DNA from: Hymenobacter sp. BT18
GTDB taxonomy: Bacteria > Bacteroidota > Bacteroidia > Cytophagales > Hymenobacteraceae
Direction of reading: 5' to 3'
NCBI RefSeq assembly: GCF_012273015.1
Contig: NZ_CP050954.1
Location: forward strand, 2,706,001-2,770,000
Length of the DNA stretch: 64,000 nucleotides
The position numbers and the translations under genes were made by a program. Below, piece after piece: positions 1-7,797 of this stretch. Every line of letters starts with the position of its first letter. Position 1 is the stretch's first letter. The notes beneath the pieces were generated by a model that saw nothing but the letters and a program-made list of their open reading frames with translations, was not told where the DNA came from and made no database searches.

Positions 1-407
1 GGCACATCGTAGAAGCCCGTGGCCACAATCACGTAGCGGGCCCCCAGGCGGCCTTTCTCCGTGACTACCTCGTAGCGCCCCACCTCTCCTTCCAGCCCCG
101 TCACGCGCTCATACAGGCGAAGGGTAAGCTGCTCGGCAAAAGCCACGCGCCGGTAGTAATCGAGGGCGTCCTCGCGCAGGGGCTTGTAGTGCAAAGTTGT
201 CATGGGGTAGCCGCCTATTTCCAGCAGCTCGGGCGTGGAGAAAAACTCCATGTTGGTCGGGTATCCAATCAGGGAGTTGACCAGGGCGCCTTTATCCACC
301 ACGCAGGCTGTGAGCCCGCGGCGCTGTACCTCAATAGCACACGCCAGGCCTACCGGCCCAGCGCCAATTACCACTACATCAAAAGAAGAAAAAGAAGAAT
401 CAGCCAT
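1..407 (-). CDS. YpdA-like bacillithiol disulfide reductase, N-terminal part (runs off the left edge)
   Basis: About 135 residues of a flavoprotein are visible, starting at the ATG at 407. Residues 9-20 carry the dinucleotide-binding glycine motif VVVIGAGPVGLA. The stretch with GYPTNMEFFSTPELLEIGG is typical of the YpdA family, thioredoxin-reductase-like proteins that keep bacillithiol reduced using NADPH. The end of the visible part (VIVATGFYDVP) is the usual motif closing the first FAD segment. The rest of the gene lies outside the window. A related FAD-dependent pyridine nucleotide-disulfide oxidoreductase is the main alternative; the family call is firm, the substrate is known only from the family. 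Confidence 0.85.
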   Translation of the reverse strand, partial: MADSSFSSFDVVVIGAGPVGLACAIEVQRRGLTACVVDKGALVNSLIGYPTNMEFFSTPELLEIGGYPMTTLHYKPLREDALDYYRRVAFAEQLTLRLYERVTGLEGEVGRYEVVTEKGRLGARYVIVATGFYDV

Positions 408-555
408 ACGCAGCTACTACCACGAAGTGGCGGGTTGGGTTTGGAGAAGTTTCGGCTCCGCTAATCAGTTTACATGCCTGGGCGCACGTTGGCATACCAC
501 TCCGGCTGGGTGAAGCCAAGAAGCAATAGTATGTCGTCTTCCTAGTGTCCGGCTT

Positions 556-1392
556 CTACGCTGCTACCTCGGCCGCCGAAGAGGCGGGTGCGGCGGCTTT
601 GGGCGCCGCATCAAACAGGAACTCGTTGAGGCGGGCACGTAAGTCGGCTGGGGCCAGGTTGCGGAACACTTCCCCGCTGCGCACCAGCGAAATCTGGCCG
701 GTTTCCTCGCTCACCACCAGCACCACGGCGTCGGTTACCTCGCTCAGGCCAATGGCCGCGCGGTGGCGCAGGCCCATCGAAGCCGGCACGTCGGGGTTTT
801 CGCTCACGGGCAATATGCAGCGGGCTGCCTGCAGCCGGTTGTTGGTAATGATAACGGCCCCGTCGTGCAGGGGACTGGTTTTGTTGAAAATGCTCATCAG
901 CAGGCGTTTGCTGATGGTGGCATCAATCAAGTCGCCGGAGTCGGCGTAGAGCTGCAGGTCAGAGCCCAGAGTGAAGGCAATGAGGGCGCCGGTGTTCTTG
1001 CTGGCCAGGCTTTTGGCCGCTTCCACAAACGGGGTGATGTTCATCTTCTCGGCGGCCGGGTCGCGCCGCCACGCAAACATGCGCATGCGCTCAAAGGTGG
1101 TAGCCTTGCCAATGGTGAGCAGAAACCGCCGGATTTCCTGCTGAAACAGGATGATGCTGGCCAGCACGCCCACACTCATAAACTGCCCCAGAATGGTGGT
1201 CAGCAGCTCCATCCCCGCCGCCCGCACTACTAGGTAGAGCAGGTAAATCGACATCAGCCCCAGGAATACCTTGAGCGCCACGCTGCCCGTGAGCAGCTTG
1301 TAGAGCTGGTAAAATAGCACCGTCACCAGCAGCACGTCTACCACGTCCAGCCAGCCGATGCGCAGGAAGCCGATGGAGAAGGAGCCAATCAC
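556..1392 (-). CDS. cdaA: Diadenylate cyclase CdaA (c-di-AMP synthase)
   Basis: 278 residues. Three hydrophobic helices in the first ~85 residues are followed by a DisA_N cyclase domain with the two signature motifs, SPLHDGAVII near residue 174 and MGLRHRAA near residue 206. The enzyme condenses two ATP into cyclic di-AMP at the membrane. The Ala-rich tail is low complexity. Its start overlaps the stop of folP by 4 bases (ATGA), so the two are very likely translationally coupled. Pairing of folP with cdaA is a known arrangement in Bacteroidota. Length and domain order are normal for CdaA. Confidence 0.95.
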   Translation of the reverse strand: MIGSFSIGFLRIGWLDVVDVLLVTVLFYQLYKLLTGSVALKVFLGLMSIYLLYLVVRAAGMELLTTILGQFMSVGVLASIILFQQEIRRFLLTIGKATTFERMRMFAWRRDPAAEKMNITPFVEAAKSLASKNTGALIAFTLGSDLQLYADSGDLIDATISKRLLMSIFNKTSPLHDGAVIITNNRLQAARCILPVSENPDVPASMGLRHRAAIGLSEVTDAVVLVVSEETGQISLVRSGEVFRNLAPADLRARLNEFLFDAAPKAAAPASSAAEVAA

Positions 1393-2276
1393 GAGGAGGA
1401 GGGAATAGGGTAGGAGTTCAGCACCAGCTTGATGGTTTGTACGGCCTCGGCCACGTCGTGCACGCGCAGCAGCCGGGCTCCATTGAGCAGGGCCATGGTA
1501 TGGACGGCAATGGTACCCGTCAGGGCTGCATCGGGGGTGAGGCCAAGCGGCTTGTACACCATCGATTTGCGCGAGACGCCCACCAGCAGCGGCAAGCCCA
1601 AGATGTTTAGCTCGGGCAGGCGGCGCAGCAGCTCGTAGCCCTGCTCCGAGGTTTTGGCAAAGCCGAAGCCAGGGTCCAGCACCACATCCACCACGCCCGC
1701 GGCGCGCAGCTCGGCCAGCTTGGTGCGGAAGAAGCGTACCATCTCCAGCAGCAAGTCGCTAGAGTAGTGGGTGTGCTGGGTCATGGTTTGGGGCGTGCCG
1801 CGCAGGTGCATGAGCACGTAGGGGACGCCCAGGCGCCCGGCCGCATTGAGCAGCTCCGCGTCGAGGGTGCCGGCGCTGATGTCATTGAGGATATCGGCGC
1901 CCAGGGCCACGGCTTCGGTAGCCACGGCGGCCCGGAATGTATCGACTGATAAGAAGGCTTCGGGAAAGGCTTCGCGCACGGCCTGGATGGCGGGCAGTAC
2001 GCGGCGCTTTTCCTCGTCCTCGGCTATATCCTCGGCGCCCGGGCGGGTGCTGTAGCCACCTAGGTCGAGTACGGCGGCCCCGGCCTCGAGCATCTGCTCG
2101 GCCCGGCGCAGCAGGTCGTCGGTAGCTTGCACGCGGCTGCCTTGGTAGAATGAATCCGGGGTTAGATTGAGGATGCCCATGACCTGTGGCCGGCGCATAT
2201 CGAGCACACGGCCGCGGGGGCAACGCAGGGTTTGCCTCGCCGAAAAGCACGTATCTTGCGCAACTGTCGGGTTCAT
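1389..2276 (-). CDS. folP: Dihydropteroate synthase
   Basis: 295 residues from the ATG at 2276; a GTG two codons upstream is possible but less likely. It joins p-aminobenzoate to 6-hydroxymethyl-dihydropterin diphosphate to make dihydropteroate (folate synthesis). Visible family motifs are MGILNLTPDSFY near residue 33, GGYSTRPGA near 73, DILNDISAG near 129, DPGFGFAKT near 201 and VGVSRKS near 233. The first ~30 residues before MGILN are unusually long but common in this group. It is the first gene of a two-gene unit with cdaA. Confidence 0.95.
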   Translation of the reverse strand: MNPTVAQDTCFSARQTLRCPRGRVLDMRRPQVMGILNLTPDSFYQGSRVQATDDLLRRAEQMLEAGAAVLDLGGYSTRPGAEDIAEDEEKRRVLPAIQAVREAFPEAFLSVDTFRAAVATEAVALGADILNDISAGTLDAELLNAAGRLGVPYVLMHLRGTPQTMTQHTHYSSDLLLEMVRFFRTKLAELRAAGVVDVVLDPGFGFAKTSEQGYELLRRLPELNILGLPLLVGVSRKSMVYKPLGLTPDAALTGTIAVHTMALLNGARLLRVHDVAEAVQTIKLVLNSYPIPSSS

Positions 2277-2400
2277 GAGCACGGGGATGGAGTACGGCGC
2301 TGAAACGGCCGCTACGGCCGCAAAGTTGGTAGATCTGCCCGAAACTGCCGGACCCGGAAGCCCGGTATGATCCTAAGTTTTTAAATCTAGCCTGAAAATC

Positions 2401-2955
2401 TTGCACAACCAAACCCAGCACGAGTACGACCAGGTAATCAGCCAGTGCCGGGCGCTGTTTCTGGCCAAAACCCACGACTACGGTACCGCGTGGCGCATTC
2501 TGCGGCTGCCTTCCGTTACCGACCAGATCTACATCAAAGCCCAGCGCATCCGCTCCATTCAGGAGAAAGGCACCCAGCTGGTGGATGAAGGCATCGAAGG
2601 CGAGTTTGTGGCCATTGTGAACTACTGCCTGATTGCGCTGATGCAGCTGCGCCTACCCGCGGATGCCCCTCTGGAGCTGGACGTAGCCGAAGTAACCGCC
2701 GCCTACGACCACGAGGTAGAGCTTACCCGGCAGCTGCTGTTTGCCAAAAACCACGACTACGGCGAGGCCTGGCGCCAGATGCGCATCGAAAGCATCACCG
2801 ATATTATCCTGATGAAGCTGCACCGCACCAAGCAGATTGAGGATTTGGGTGGCCGCACGCGTGTGTCGGAAGGGGTAGAGGCCAATTACCGCGACATGCT
2901 GAACTACGCGGTGTTTTGTTTGATAAAGATGGGTCTTGGGGGCTTGGGGTCTTAG
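2401..2955 (+). CDS. DUF1599 (nucleotide modification associated domain 1) protein, internally duplicated
   Basis: 184 residues with a TTG start; no ATG or GTG lies upstream in frame close by. The protein is two copies of one unit about 93 residues apart: AKTHDYGTAW at residues 22-31 and AKNHDYGEAW at 115-124, each followed by a T-D-x-I-x-x-K segment and a Y-x-x-x-x-NY helix. The family (DUF1599, Nmad1) has been linked by comparative genomics to nucleotide or DNA base modification; no reaction is established. The last residues (GLGGLGS) and the stop codon are encoded by the octamer repeat that begins at 2931, so the natural C-terminus appears to have been overwritten. No modification enzyme sits next to it here. 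Confidence 0.8.
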   Translation: MHNQTQHEYDQVISQCRALFLAKTHDYGTAWRILRLPSVTDQIYIKAQRIRSIQEKGTQLVDEGIEGEFVAIVNYCLIALMQLRLPADAPLELDVAEVTAAYDHEVELTRQLLFAKNHDYGEAWRQMRIESITDIILMKLHRTKQIEDLGGRTRVSEGVEANYRDMLNYAVFCLIKMGLGGLGS

Positions 2956-3157
2956 GATCTTGGTTTTGTTCTGATCACCAAGAAAACCGGGTAGCCCCGG
3001 CGCTGGGTGTGTGGGGCTGGCCAATGTTTTGGCGTACTTTGTCCCGAAAAGTCTGCGAAGGCTGCTGTTCAGGAAAACACAGACCGTGCGTAGGCAGTAT
3101 GTGCACCGGGCAGCTGTCCAACCCAAGACCCTAAGACCCCAAGATCCCAAGACCCTA
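2931..3157. repeat. Inverted GGGTCTTG/A octamer arms flanking a 160-base spacer
   Basis: The left arm (2931-2963) is a run of GGGTCTTG, GGGGCTTG, GGGTCTTA, GGATCTTG units that encodes the end and stop of the DUF1599 gene. The right arm (3121-3157) is the same octamer in reverse complement (AAGACCCT, AAGACCCC, AAGATCCC, AAGACCC) and ends 2 bases before the ATG at 3160. The arms can pair over ~33 bases. The same design recurs at 4261-4375. Confidence 0.85.
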
Positions 3158-3159
3158 CT

Positions 3160-4260
3160 ATGAGACAAATCACGCGCATTTGCTGGCTGCTGCTGGGAGT
3201 GCTGTTTATCTTTTCGGGGCTGATCAAGCTAAACGACCCGGTGGGCACGGCCCTTAAGCTGGAAGAGTACTTCGAGGTGTTTGCCCAGGACTTCGGGCGG
3301 TTTTTTCTGTCTTTCAAGCCCCACGCCCGCACCCTTTCCCTGGTGCTTAGCTCCCTGGAAGTGATTCTGGGCGTGGCCCTGCTGCTGCGCTGGCACCTGC
3401 GCAAAACGCTCTGGACGCTGCTGGTGCTGCTGGTGTTCTTCACCTTCCTCACGTTCTATTCTGCGGCCTTTAACAAGGTTACCGACTGCGGCTGCTTTGG
3501 CGACTTTATCAAGCTCACGCCCTGGACCTCGTTTAGCAAGGACCTGTTCCTGCTGCTGCTCTGGGCCGTGGTGTTCTTCAACCAGAAGCACCTGCGGCGG
3601 GTATTTGCCAAAGGCACGCCCGGCGTCATCTACATTACCGTGGCGGCGGCCGTTTCCGTGGGCATTGGCGTGTATGCCCTGGGGCACTTGCCTTACTTCG
3701 ACTTCCTGCCTTACAAGGTGGGCAACGACATTGGGAAGCTGATGAAACCCTCGGCGGCGCTGCGCTACAAGTACATTATGGAGCGCGGCGGCCAGACCCA
3801 GGAGTTTACCGACTACCCCACGGACACTACTTGGAAGTTCAAGCAGATGGTGACGCTCAACCCCGAGGCCGCGCCGAAAATCACCGACTTCCGGGTGTGG
3901 AACGACGAGGGCGACTTTACGCCCCAGCTGCTGCAGGGAAATAAGCTGGTGCTCGTGATTCAGAACACCGACCACGCCGACCGGGACCGGTTTACCACCA
4001 TCAACCAGCTGGTGCAATCGGTGGACTCCTCGCGCAAGAAGATTGATTTCCTGGTGGTGACGAGCAGCAGCCCCGCCGAGTTTGATGCTTTCCGCCACGA
4101 GGTGAACTTGGCGGCTCCGTTCTACTATGCCGACGCTACCGTGCTCAAATCCATGATTCGCTCTAACCCGGGCTTCGTGTTGCTGAAAGACGGCGTGGTG
4201 AAAGGCAAGTTCCACTACCACGATATTCCCAGCCGCGCCAAAGTAGAGGAGCTGTTGTAA
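3160..4260 (+). CDS. BT_3928-like DoxX-family membrane protein with C-terminal thioredoxin-like part
   Basis: 366 residues. The N-terminal ~185 residues hold several transmembrane helices of the DoxX/MauE type, with a conserved start (GVLFIFSGLIKLNDPVGTA) and a cysteine motif TDCGCFGD near residue 108 that is typical of the group. The C-terminal ~130 residues look soluble and resemble a thioredoxin-like fold without a CxxC pair. The Bacteroidota family BT_3928 has this layout; a role in envelope redox or quinone-linked chemistry is inferred from DoxX/MauE relatives only. Both flanking gaps are filled by inverted octamer arms, and no Shine-Dalgarno sequence is visible because the repeat ends at the start codon. 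Confidence 0.8.
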   Translation: MRQITRICWLLLGVLFIFSGLIKLNDPVGTALKLEEYFEVFAQDFGRFFLSFKPHARTLSLVLSSLEVILGVALLLRWHLRKTLWTLLVLLVFFTFLTFYSAAFNKVTDCGCFGDFIKLTPWTSFSKDLFLLLLWAVVFFNQKHLRRVFAKGTPGVIYITVAAAVSVGIGVYALGHLPYFDFLPYKVGNDIGKLMKPSAALRYKYIMERGGQTQEFTDYPTDTTWKFKQMVTLNPEAAPKITDFRVWNDEGDFTPQLLQGNKLVLVIQNTDHADRDRFTTINQLVQSVDSSRKKIDFLVVTSSSPAEFDAFRHEVNLAAPFYYADATVLKSMIRSNPGFVLLKDGVVKGKFHYHDIPSRAKVEELL

Positions 4261-4375
4261 TAGGGTCTTGGGGTCTTAGGGTCTTAGGGTCTTGGTTTTC
4301 GTTTAATAAAACAACGAGTCGTTGTCAATCGGAACGTAAACCAAGCCCCCAAGACCCTAAGACCCTAAGACCCCA
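4261..4375. repeat. Second pair of inverted GGGTCTTR octamer arms
   Basis: The left arm (4262-4297) begins directly after the TAA of the DoxX gene and is made of four octamers (GGGTCTTG, GGGTCTTA, GGGTCTTA, GGGTCTTG). The right arm (4341-4375) is their reverse complement with one variant unit, and ends 11 bases before the permease ATG. The 43-base spacer is AT-rich. The arms could form a long hairpin in RNA or a cruciform in DNA. There is no T-run, so it is not an ordinary terminator. Confidence 0.88.
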
Positions 4376-4386
4376 ATCCTGAAAAG

Positions 4387-5442
4387 ATGATTGGATTTCT
4401 GTTTCGGCGGGTGTGGCAGGGGGCGCTGGTGCTGATTGGGGTGGCCCTCACGGTATTTTTCCTGTTCAACGTGCTGCCCGGCGACCCAGTGGCCCTGCTG
4501 GCCGGGCAACGCTCCGATGCGGCCACCCGGGCGGCCATTGCCGCCGACCTGGGCCTTGACCAGCCTCTGCCGCTGCAGCTAGCGGGCTACCTGAACGACG
4601 TGTCGCCGCTGGGCCTGCACCCCCACGACTCCGCCGGCGTGGCCAAGTATGGGGGCTTGGGCTTGCTGCCCCTGGGTGAGAAGACACTGGTCTTAAAGCT
4701 GCCGTACCTGCGCCGCTCGTTTCAAAGCAACAAGGAAGTACTCAGCATCCTGGTCGACCATTTCACGGGCACGCTCTGGCTGGCCGTGGCGGCCATGGTG
4801 CTGGCCGCGGTGGTGGGCATTGTCTTGGGCATAGTAGCGGCCCTGCGCCCGCACTCCTGGCTTGATCGGGCCCTGATTTCGGTGTCGGTGCTGGGCATTT
4901 CGGTGCCTTCGTTTGTGGCGGCCATTCTCATTGCCATGACGTTCGGGTTCTACTGGAGCCACTGGACGGGCCTCAACCTGACGGGGCAGCTCTACGAAAC
5001 CGACCCCTTTACCGGGCGTCACCTGGTGCTGCGCAATTTGCTGCTTCCCGCTTTTGCCCTGGGCATCCGGCCGCTGGCCGTGATTGTGCAGCTCACGCGC
5101 AGCTCCATGCTGGAGGTAATGAGCCAGGACTACATTCGAACGGCGCGGGCCAAGGGCCTGTCCGGCTACCGCGTGGTGGTGGGCCACGCCCTGCGTAATG
5201 CCCTCAACCCGGTAGTCACAGCCGTATCGGGCTGGCTGGCTTCTCTCATGGCGGGGGCGTTTTTCATCGAGTACATCTTCAACTGGAAGGGACTGGGCAC
5301 CGTCACGCTGCGGGCCGTCGAAAACCTCGACTTCCCGGTGGTAATGGGGGCCACCATCTTTATTGCGGCCATCTTTGTGGTGGTGAATATTGTGGTAGAC
5401 GTGCTCTACGCTGTGCTGGACCCCCGCGTGAAGCTGAGCTGA
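4387..5442 (+). CDS. ABC transporter permease of the DppB/OppB type
   Basis: 351 residues. The N-terminus (MIGFLFRRVWQGALVLIGV) is the first helix typical of dipeptide/oligopeptide permeases. Five further hydrophobic helices lie between ~120 and 345, and the EAA coupling loop is near residue 240 (YIRTARAKGLSGYRVVVGHA). It should form a membrane channel together with a DppC-type partner and ATPases, but none is encoded beside it, so its partners are elsewhere. An insertion of ~50 residues in the first periplasmic loop is usual in Bacteroidota members. The substrate cannot be told from sequence. Confidence 0.88.
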   Translation: MIGFLFRRVWQGALVLIGVALTVFFLFNVLPGDPVALLAGQRSDAATRAAIAADLGLDQPLPLQLAGYLNDVSPLGLHPHDSAGVAKYGGLGLLPLGEKTLVLKLPYLRRSFQSNKEVLSILVDHFTGTLWLAVAAMVLAAVVGIVLGIVAALRPHSWLDRALISVSVLGISVPSFVAAILIAMTFGFYWSHWTGLNLTGQLYETDPFTGRHLVLRNLLLPAFALGIRPLAVIVQLTRSSMLEVMSQDYIRTARAKGLSGYRVVVGHALRNALNPVVTAVSGWLASLMAGAFFIEYIFNWKGLGTVTLRAVENLDFPVVMGATIFIAAIFVVVNIVVDVLYAVLDPRVKLS

Positions 5443-5474
5443 CGCGGCCTTCTTTCTGACTCCTGACCCCTCGT

Positions 5475-6125
5475 ATGAAAGCCTTTATCTTCGACCTGAA
5501 CGGTACCATGATTCACGACATGGACTACCACACCCAGGCCTGGCAGCAGCTGCTCAACGATGAGCTGGGCAGCGGCCTGACCTGGGAAGAGGTGAAGCCC
5601 CAGATGTACGGCAAAAACCAGGAGGTCCTCGGGCGGCTGTTTGGGCCGGACCGCTTCACTGCCGAGGAAATGGACCGGCTGGCCCTGGCCAAGGAAAAAC
5701 GGTACCAGCAGGCGTACCGCCCGCACCTGGCCCTGCTGCCAGGCTTGGGTGAGTTTCTGGAAAAAGCCCACCAGCGCGGCATACCCATGGCCATTGCTTC
5801 AGCGGCTATTCCGTTCAACATCGACTTTGTGCTGGACAACCTCAACATCCGGCACTACTTCCAGGCCGTGGTCAGCGCCGATGACGTGACCTTTAGCAAG
5901 CCCCACCCCGAAACCTTTCTGAAAGCCGCCGCCCAACTCCAGATAGCCCCGGCCGAGTGCCTAGTGTTCGAGGACGTGCCCAAAGGCGTAGAAGCGGCGC
6001 AGCGGGCCGGCATGCCCGCCGTGGTGCTTACTACTACCCATCAGGCCCAGGAGTTTGAGCTCTTGCCCAATGTGCTGCATTTCTCCCCAGATTTTCAGGA
6101 TGCCTTTTTCCAGGGCCTCGTGTAG
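5475..6125 (+). CDS. HAD-superfamily hydrolase, beta-phosphoglucomutase-like, with Asn in motif I
   Basis: 216 residues. HAD subfamily IA layout: motif I FDLNGTM (nucleophile Asp7), a helical cap at ~15-85, motif II ASAA near 110, the KPHPETF lysine motif near 142 and motif IV VFEDVPKG near 163. Motif I normally reads DxDGT; the second Asp, the general acid/base, is Asn9 here. That should lower or alter phosphatase or mutase activity unless another residue substitutes. It starts 32 bases after the permease and may share its transcript. The substrate is unknown. Confidence 0.85.
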   Translation: MKAFIFDLNGTMIHDMDYHTQAWQQLLNDELGSGLTWEEVKPQMYGKNQEVLGRLFGPDRFTAEEMDRLALAKEKRYQQAYRPHLALLPGLGEFLEKAHQRGIPMAIASAAIPFNIDFVLDNLNIRHYFQAVVSADDVTFSKPHPETFLKAAAQLQIAPAECLVFEDVPKGVEAAQRAGMPAVVLTTTHQAQEFELLPNVLHFSPDFQDAFFQGLV

Positions 6126-6146
6126 GGCCTTTTAGCTGCCCGGGGC

Positions 6147-6154
6147 TACCTTCG
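6147..6154 (+). promoter_or_regulatory. Possible -7 element (TACCTTCG) for aroK
   Basis: TACCTTCG differs by one base from the Bacteroidota TAnnTTTG element and lies 41 bases before the aroK ATG. It also sits inside a small GGGGC...GCCCC hairpin, so the match could be chance. No TTG box at the right distance is visible. Confidence 0.35.
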
Positions 6155-6194
6155 GCCCCCTTGGTTTTCCTTCACTCTAGCCTTTTCCTACGCT

Positions 6195-6716
6195 ATGCGC
6201 CTGTTTCTGATTGGGATGCCCGGAGCCGGTAAAACTACCCTGGGCCGGGCACTGGCCGTGCGGGGCGGCCTGCCTTTCCGGGATCTGGACGAAGAAATTG
6301 TGCAGCGGGAGCAGCGCACGGTGGCGGAAATCTTTGCGGCCGAAGGAGAGGACTATTTTCGCGAGGTGGAAGCGCGGGTAGCCCGCGAGCTGATAGCGGA
6401 GCACCCCCGGCTGGTGCTGGCTACCGGCGGCGGGGCGCCTTGCTTTCACGGAACCATGGACGCCCTGAAAGCGGCGGGCCTAACCCTGTGGCTGGATGTG
6501 CCCGTGCCGGAGCTGGTAGCCCGCCTGCAGCACCAGGCCGCTTCCCGGCCCTTGCTGGCCGCCTTGCCCGATGCGGAGGCCCTGAAGCTGCGCCTTTCTG
6601 AAACCATAGCCGCCCGTACAGGGTTTTACGCCCAGGCCGAGCTTCGGTGTACGCCCCCGGCCTGCACGCCCGAAGCGGTGTGGGCGCTGGTGCAGCGCTA
6701 TACCGCCACGGCATAA
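6195..6716 (+). CDS. aroK: Shikimate kinase
   Basis: 173 residues. ATP-dependent phosphorylation of shikimate in the chorismate pathway. The Walker A motif GMPGAGKTT is at residues 8-16, the shikimate-binding FRDLDEEI segment at ~30-37, the FREVE motif near 55 and the glycine-rich ATGGGAPC near 76, all in the expected order and spacing. Length is normal. It stands alone, with no other aro gene in the window. Confidence 0.93.
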   Translation: MRLFLIGMPGAGKTTLGRALAVRGGLPFRDLDEEIVQREQRTVAEIFAAEGEDYFREVEARVARELIAEHPRLVLATGGGAPCFHGTMDALKAAGLTLWLDVPVPELVARLQHQAASRPLLAALPDAEALKLRLSETIAARTGFYAQAELRCTPPACTPEAVWALVQRYTATA

Positions 6717-6752
6717 TTCAATGGCCCCGGTGCGCATGTGCGCGCTGGTGGC

Positions 6753-6760
6753 TACTTTTG
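6753..6760 (+). promoter_or_regulatory. -7 promoter element TACTTTTG
   Basis: An exact TAnnTTTG match 26 bases before the ATG of the fatty acid hydroxylase gene. No clear TTG box is found at the usual distance upstream. Confidence 0.5.
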
Positions 6761-6786
6761 CGTTTTGAAACCTTCGTTGCAGTACC

Positions 6787-7437
6787 ATGGAACAGAAAGC
6801 TGCCCCAACCTCGGGACAACTGCATAAACCCAAGCACAAAGGCTCTGCCCAGCTGTTTGAAAACCCGCTGCTGGAGCGCCTTACCCATACCCACATTGCG
6901 GCTCCCCTCAGCATTTTCTTTAGCGTAGCCGCCGTGAGCCTGTACTACAGCCTGAGCCAGGGCCTGTTATCGGGGCTTTCGGCCTTTGGGCTGTTTTTGG
7001 GCGGCTGGTTTCTCTTCACGTTCGTGGAGTACCTGATGCACCGCTACCTCTACCACCTGAAGCCCACTACGCCTAGCCGGGCCAAGTTCCAATACACCAT
7101 GCACGGGGTACACCACGAGTTCCCGAAAGACAAAACCCGTCTGGCCATGCCGCCTATCCTGACGGTATTCGTCACCTCGCTGCTGTTCTTTATTTTCCGG
7201 TTCACCTTCGGCAATGCCGGGTTTGGGGTGCTGGCGGGCTTTGTGTTTGGCTATGCCTTGTACTTGTTTGTGCACTACGCCATTCACGTGTACTCGCCGC
7301 CCAAGAACTTCCTGAAGTTCTGGTGGCACCATCATGCCCAACACCACTACCGCCAGGATGAAGTGGCCTTCGGCGTATCGACCACACTCTGGGACCACAT
7401 CATTGGCACCATGCCGGAAACCCGGAAAGCCAGCTAA
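6787..7437 (+). CDS. Sterol desaturase / fatty acid hydroxylase superfamily protein
   Basis: 216 residues, with hydrophobic segments near 45-75 and 115-160. The di-iron histidine clusters of the family are present: HRYLYH near 85, HGVHH near 109, HYAIH near 162 and HHHAQHH near 180. Relatives hydroxylate membrane lipids, for example fatty acid 2-hydroxylase acting on sphingolipid acyl chains or carotenoid ring hydroxylases; the substrate cannot be fixed here. Sphingolipids occur in many Bacteroidota, so acyl hydroxylation is a reasonable guess. A strong bidirectional terminator follows. Confidence 0.85.
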   Translation: MEQKAAPTSGQLHKPKHKGSAQLFENPLLERLTHTHIAAPLSIFFSVAAVSLYYSLSQGLLSGLSAFGLFLGGWFLFTFVEYLMHRYLYHLKPTTPSRAKFQYTMHGVHHEFPKDKTRLAMPPILTVFVTSLLFFIFRFTFGNAGFGVLAGFVFGYALYLFVHYAIHVYSPPKNFLKFWWHHHAQHHYRQDEVAFGVSTTLWDHIIGTMPETRKAS

Positions 7438-7460
7438 CCAGCCAGATGGAACAAAGAAAA

Positions 7461-7486
7461 AGGGAGCCGATAGGCTCCCTTTTTTT
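7461..7486. terminator. Bidirectional rho-independent terminator
   Basis: An 8-bp perfect stem AGGGAGCC/GGCTCCCT with a GATA loop, flanked by an A-rich tract on the left and a T-run on the right. It lies between convergent genes and can serve both. Confidence 0.9.
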
Positions 7487-7506
7487 GTGGGTATGGGTGC
7501 TGCGAG

Positions 7507-7683
7507 CTACCGGCGGCGGATTTTGTTTAAAAGCCACCAGATGAGCAGCACGAGGAGTACCGCGCCGATAATGCCCGTCAGGGCGCCGGCTTTAAAAATG
7601 TCCCCGATAACCTCGCAGCTGCTCAGGGAAAAGGTCAGGACGATAAGCAGGCTCAGAGCCAGCATGGGACGAAAGGAGTTCAT
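7507..7683 (-). CDS. Small lipoprotein with one transmembrane helix (58 aa)
   Basis: The minus-strand reading frame from the ATG at 7683 to the TAG at 7507 gives 58 residues. A signal peptide ends at a lipobox LSSC (Cys23), followed by ~12 residues and a second hydrophobic helix (GIIGAVLLVLLIWWLL), then a basic tail KIRRR. The shared terminator lies 20 bases downstream. Small proteins of this kind are common in Cytophagales and are sometimes mislabelled as phosphatidate cytidylyltransferase. The function is unknown; the ORF is supported by its signal peptide, lipobox and terminator. Confidence 0.7.
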   Translation of the reverse strand: MNSFRPMLALSLLIVLTFSLSSCEVIGDIFKAGALTGIIGAVLLVLLIWWLLNKIRRR

Positions 7684-7797
7684 AGGGGAGTGGTTTCGGG
7701 AGAGAAGAGAACGGGGCTGCCCGCGTGGGCTGCTTTCTTTCCTGATACTGCCCTTGGGCGCGAAAAGTTGACTTAGTACTCTTGCGAGTGTTGCTTC

